Of a stretch of DNA of 5,621 bases, positions 4,717 to 5,621 are shown one piece after another. The notes under the pieces were generated by a model. The model saw only the letters and a list, made by a program, of their open reading frames with translations. It searched no databases and had not been told where the DNA came from. Position 1 is the stretch's first letter. Each line of letters begins with the position of its first letter. Where the stretch lies: positions 1 to 5,621 of the forward strand of contig JAZSFK010000024.1 of NCBI GenBank assembly GCA_045532175.1, written 5' to 3'. The translations under genes and the position numbers were made by a program. This stretch comes from Fimenecus sp045532175. Lineage in GTDB: Bacteria; Bacillota; Clostridia; Oscillospirales; Acutalibacteraceae.

Positions 4717-5621
4717 ATGAAACTCATTTATGACGTCAGCGACCGCCCAAAGTTTAGTCAAACTTTAGTCTTTGCATTCCAACAGATGATTGCAATTATG
4801 GCGGCAACACTTCTTGTACCGATTCTCATGTCAACTTATGCTATGAGCAACGGCAACACACTCTCTTTTGACCCTGCAGCAGCACTTTTCGGTGCAGGCA
4901 TCGGTACTATTGTTTACACACTTTGTACAAAACGCAAGAGTCCTGTTTTCCTTGGCTCTTCATTCACCTTCCTTGGTGCTTATGCGGCAGTTATCGGTAT
5001 GAACTACGGTTATTGGGGCGTTCTTATCGGTATCACTTTTGCAGGTCTTGTTTATGTAGTTCTTGCTCTTATCATCAAGGCAATCGGTTCAGGCTGGGTT
5101 AATAAAATTATGCCCGCAGTAATAATTGGACCCATCGTTACTCTTATCGGTCTTTCACTTTCAGGCACAGCAACAGGTTGGATGTCAACAAACGGTGGTG
5201 CAGATTATAATCTTGTTACTATCCTTGTCGGTGCGGTTACATTCCTTGTAATTGTTCTTGTGTCAGTTAAGGGTTCAAAGACGCTTCGTCTTATCCCATT
5301 TATTATCGGTGTAGGTGCAGGTTACATTTTTGCTCTTATTCTTACTCTTATCGGTAATGCTGCTGATATTCCTATGCTTCAGATTTTGAGTTTTGACTCT
5401 TTCAAGGCTGCTTTTGACCCATTCACAATTCAATCAATTGTTGATTATCCTAAATTTACAATTCTCAAGGCATTCACAGAAAATGTTGAGGGAGTTCTTC
5501 CTATTGATGCAGCAGCTATCGGTAACATTGCAATGACATTCGTTCCAATTGGTGTTGTTGAGCTTGCACAACACATTGCTGACCATAAGAACCTTGGTTC
5601 AATCATCAACAAGGACCTTAT
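4717..5621 (+). CDS. uraA: Uracil permease, NCS2 family (3' end beyond window)
   Basis: The open frame runs from ATG 4717 through the window end without a stop: 301 codons of a protein normally about 400-450 long. It is a membrane-embedded nucleobase:cation symporter-2, expected to import uracil with protons. Visible marks are the first-helix FQQMIAIMAATLLVP (21-35), LGSSFTFLGA (79-88; F83 probably matches the uracil-stacking Phe73 of E. coli UraA), GSGWVNKIMPAVIIGPIVTLIGLSLSG, which matches the UraA block GTGWxxxxxPPAxMGxIVxxIGLxLxG, and VELAQHIADHKNLGSIINKDL (281-301), which aligns with the substrate-binding helix 8 of UraA. Several further hydrophobic helices lie between these. Two usual residues differ: QH of helix 1 is QQ (22-23), and the Glu matching UraA E241 is Q285. 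Xanthine or another base is a possible alternative substrate; upp nearby and the uracil-type blocks favour uracil. Confidence 0.88.
   Translation, partial: MKLIYDVSDRPKFSQTLVFAFQQMIAIMAATLLVPILMSTYAMSNGNTLSFDPAAALFGAGIGTIVYTLCTKRKSPVFLGSSFTFLGAYAAVIGMNYGYWGVLIGITFAGLVYVVLALIIKAIGSGWVNKIMPAVIIGPIVTLIGLSLSGTATGWMSTNGGADYNLVTILVGAVTFLVIVLVSVKGSKTLRLIPFIIGVGAGYIFALILTLIGNAADIPMLQILSFDSFKAAFDPFTIQSIVDYPKFTILKAFTENVEGVLPIDAAAIGNIAMTFVPIGVVELAQHIADHKNLGSIINKDL

Overview
The window looks like chromosomal DNA of an anaerobic, AT-leaning member of the Clostridia, probably of the Ruminococcus/Oscillospiraceae type. I infer this from the protein families (an ApgM-type alkaline-phosphatase-superfamily protein, MetY, a YuiD-like DUF212 protein, Upp, a DUF523 protein and a UraA-type permease), from the Firmicutes-style AGGAGG ribosome binding sites and sigma-A-like promoters, and from a two-hairpin repeat at the left edge that resembles dispersed repeats I recall from that group. 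No search could be run. No RNA gene, insertion sequence, phage gene or CRISPR array is visible.

Layout. Positions 1-54 carry the tail of a hairpin-rich repeat whose last hairpin holds a perfect TTGACA box, apparently the -35 of the promoter for a two-gene operon. That operon (111-2594, plus strand) encodes an ApgM/COG3635-family protein, which I read as more likely an alternative homoserine kinase than a glycolytic mutase, and O-acetylhomoserine sulfhydrylase (MetY). A terminator follows at 2602-2631. On the minus strand are a small DUF212 (divergent PAP2, YuiD-like) membrane protein (2650-3132) and uracil phosphoribosyltransferase (3255-3929), each with its own predicted promoter and separated by a terminator hairpin. 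Divergent from upp, and sharing a compact promoter region with it, is a DUF523 gene (4073-4519). It is followed by a promoter, a transcribed leader with a terminator and a competing antiterminator, and the 5' part of a uracil permease gene (4717 to the window end).

How the genes may work together. The first operon sits at the homoserine branch point: the kinase-like protein would send homoserine to threonine through O-phosphohomoserine, while MetY sends acetylated homoserine to homocysteine and methionine. The right half looks like a uracil acquisition locus: a permease for uptake, Upp to convert uracil to UMP with PRPP, and between them a DUF523 protein. DUF523 includes TudS, the [4Fe-4S] thiouracil desulfidase, so the most interesting hypothesis here is salvage of thiolated uracil (for example from tRNA 4-thiouridine turnover) coupled to ordinary uracil salvage. 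The permease leader is a second point of interest: it shows the mutually exclusive hairpins of transcription attenuation but no PyrR site or known riboswitch that I can recognise.
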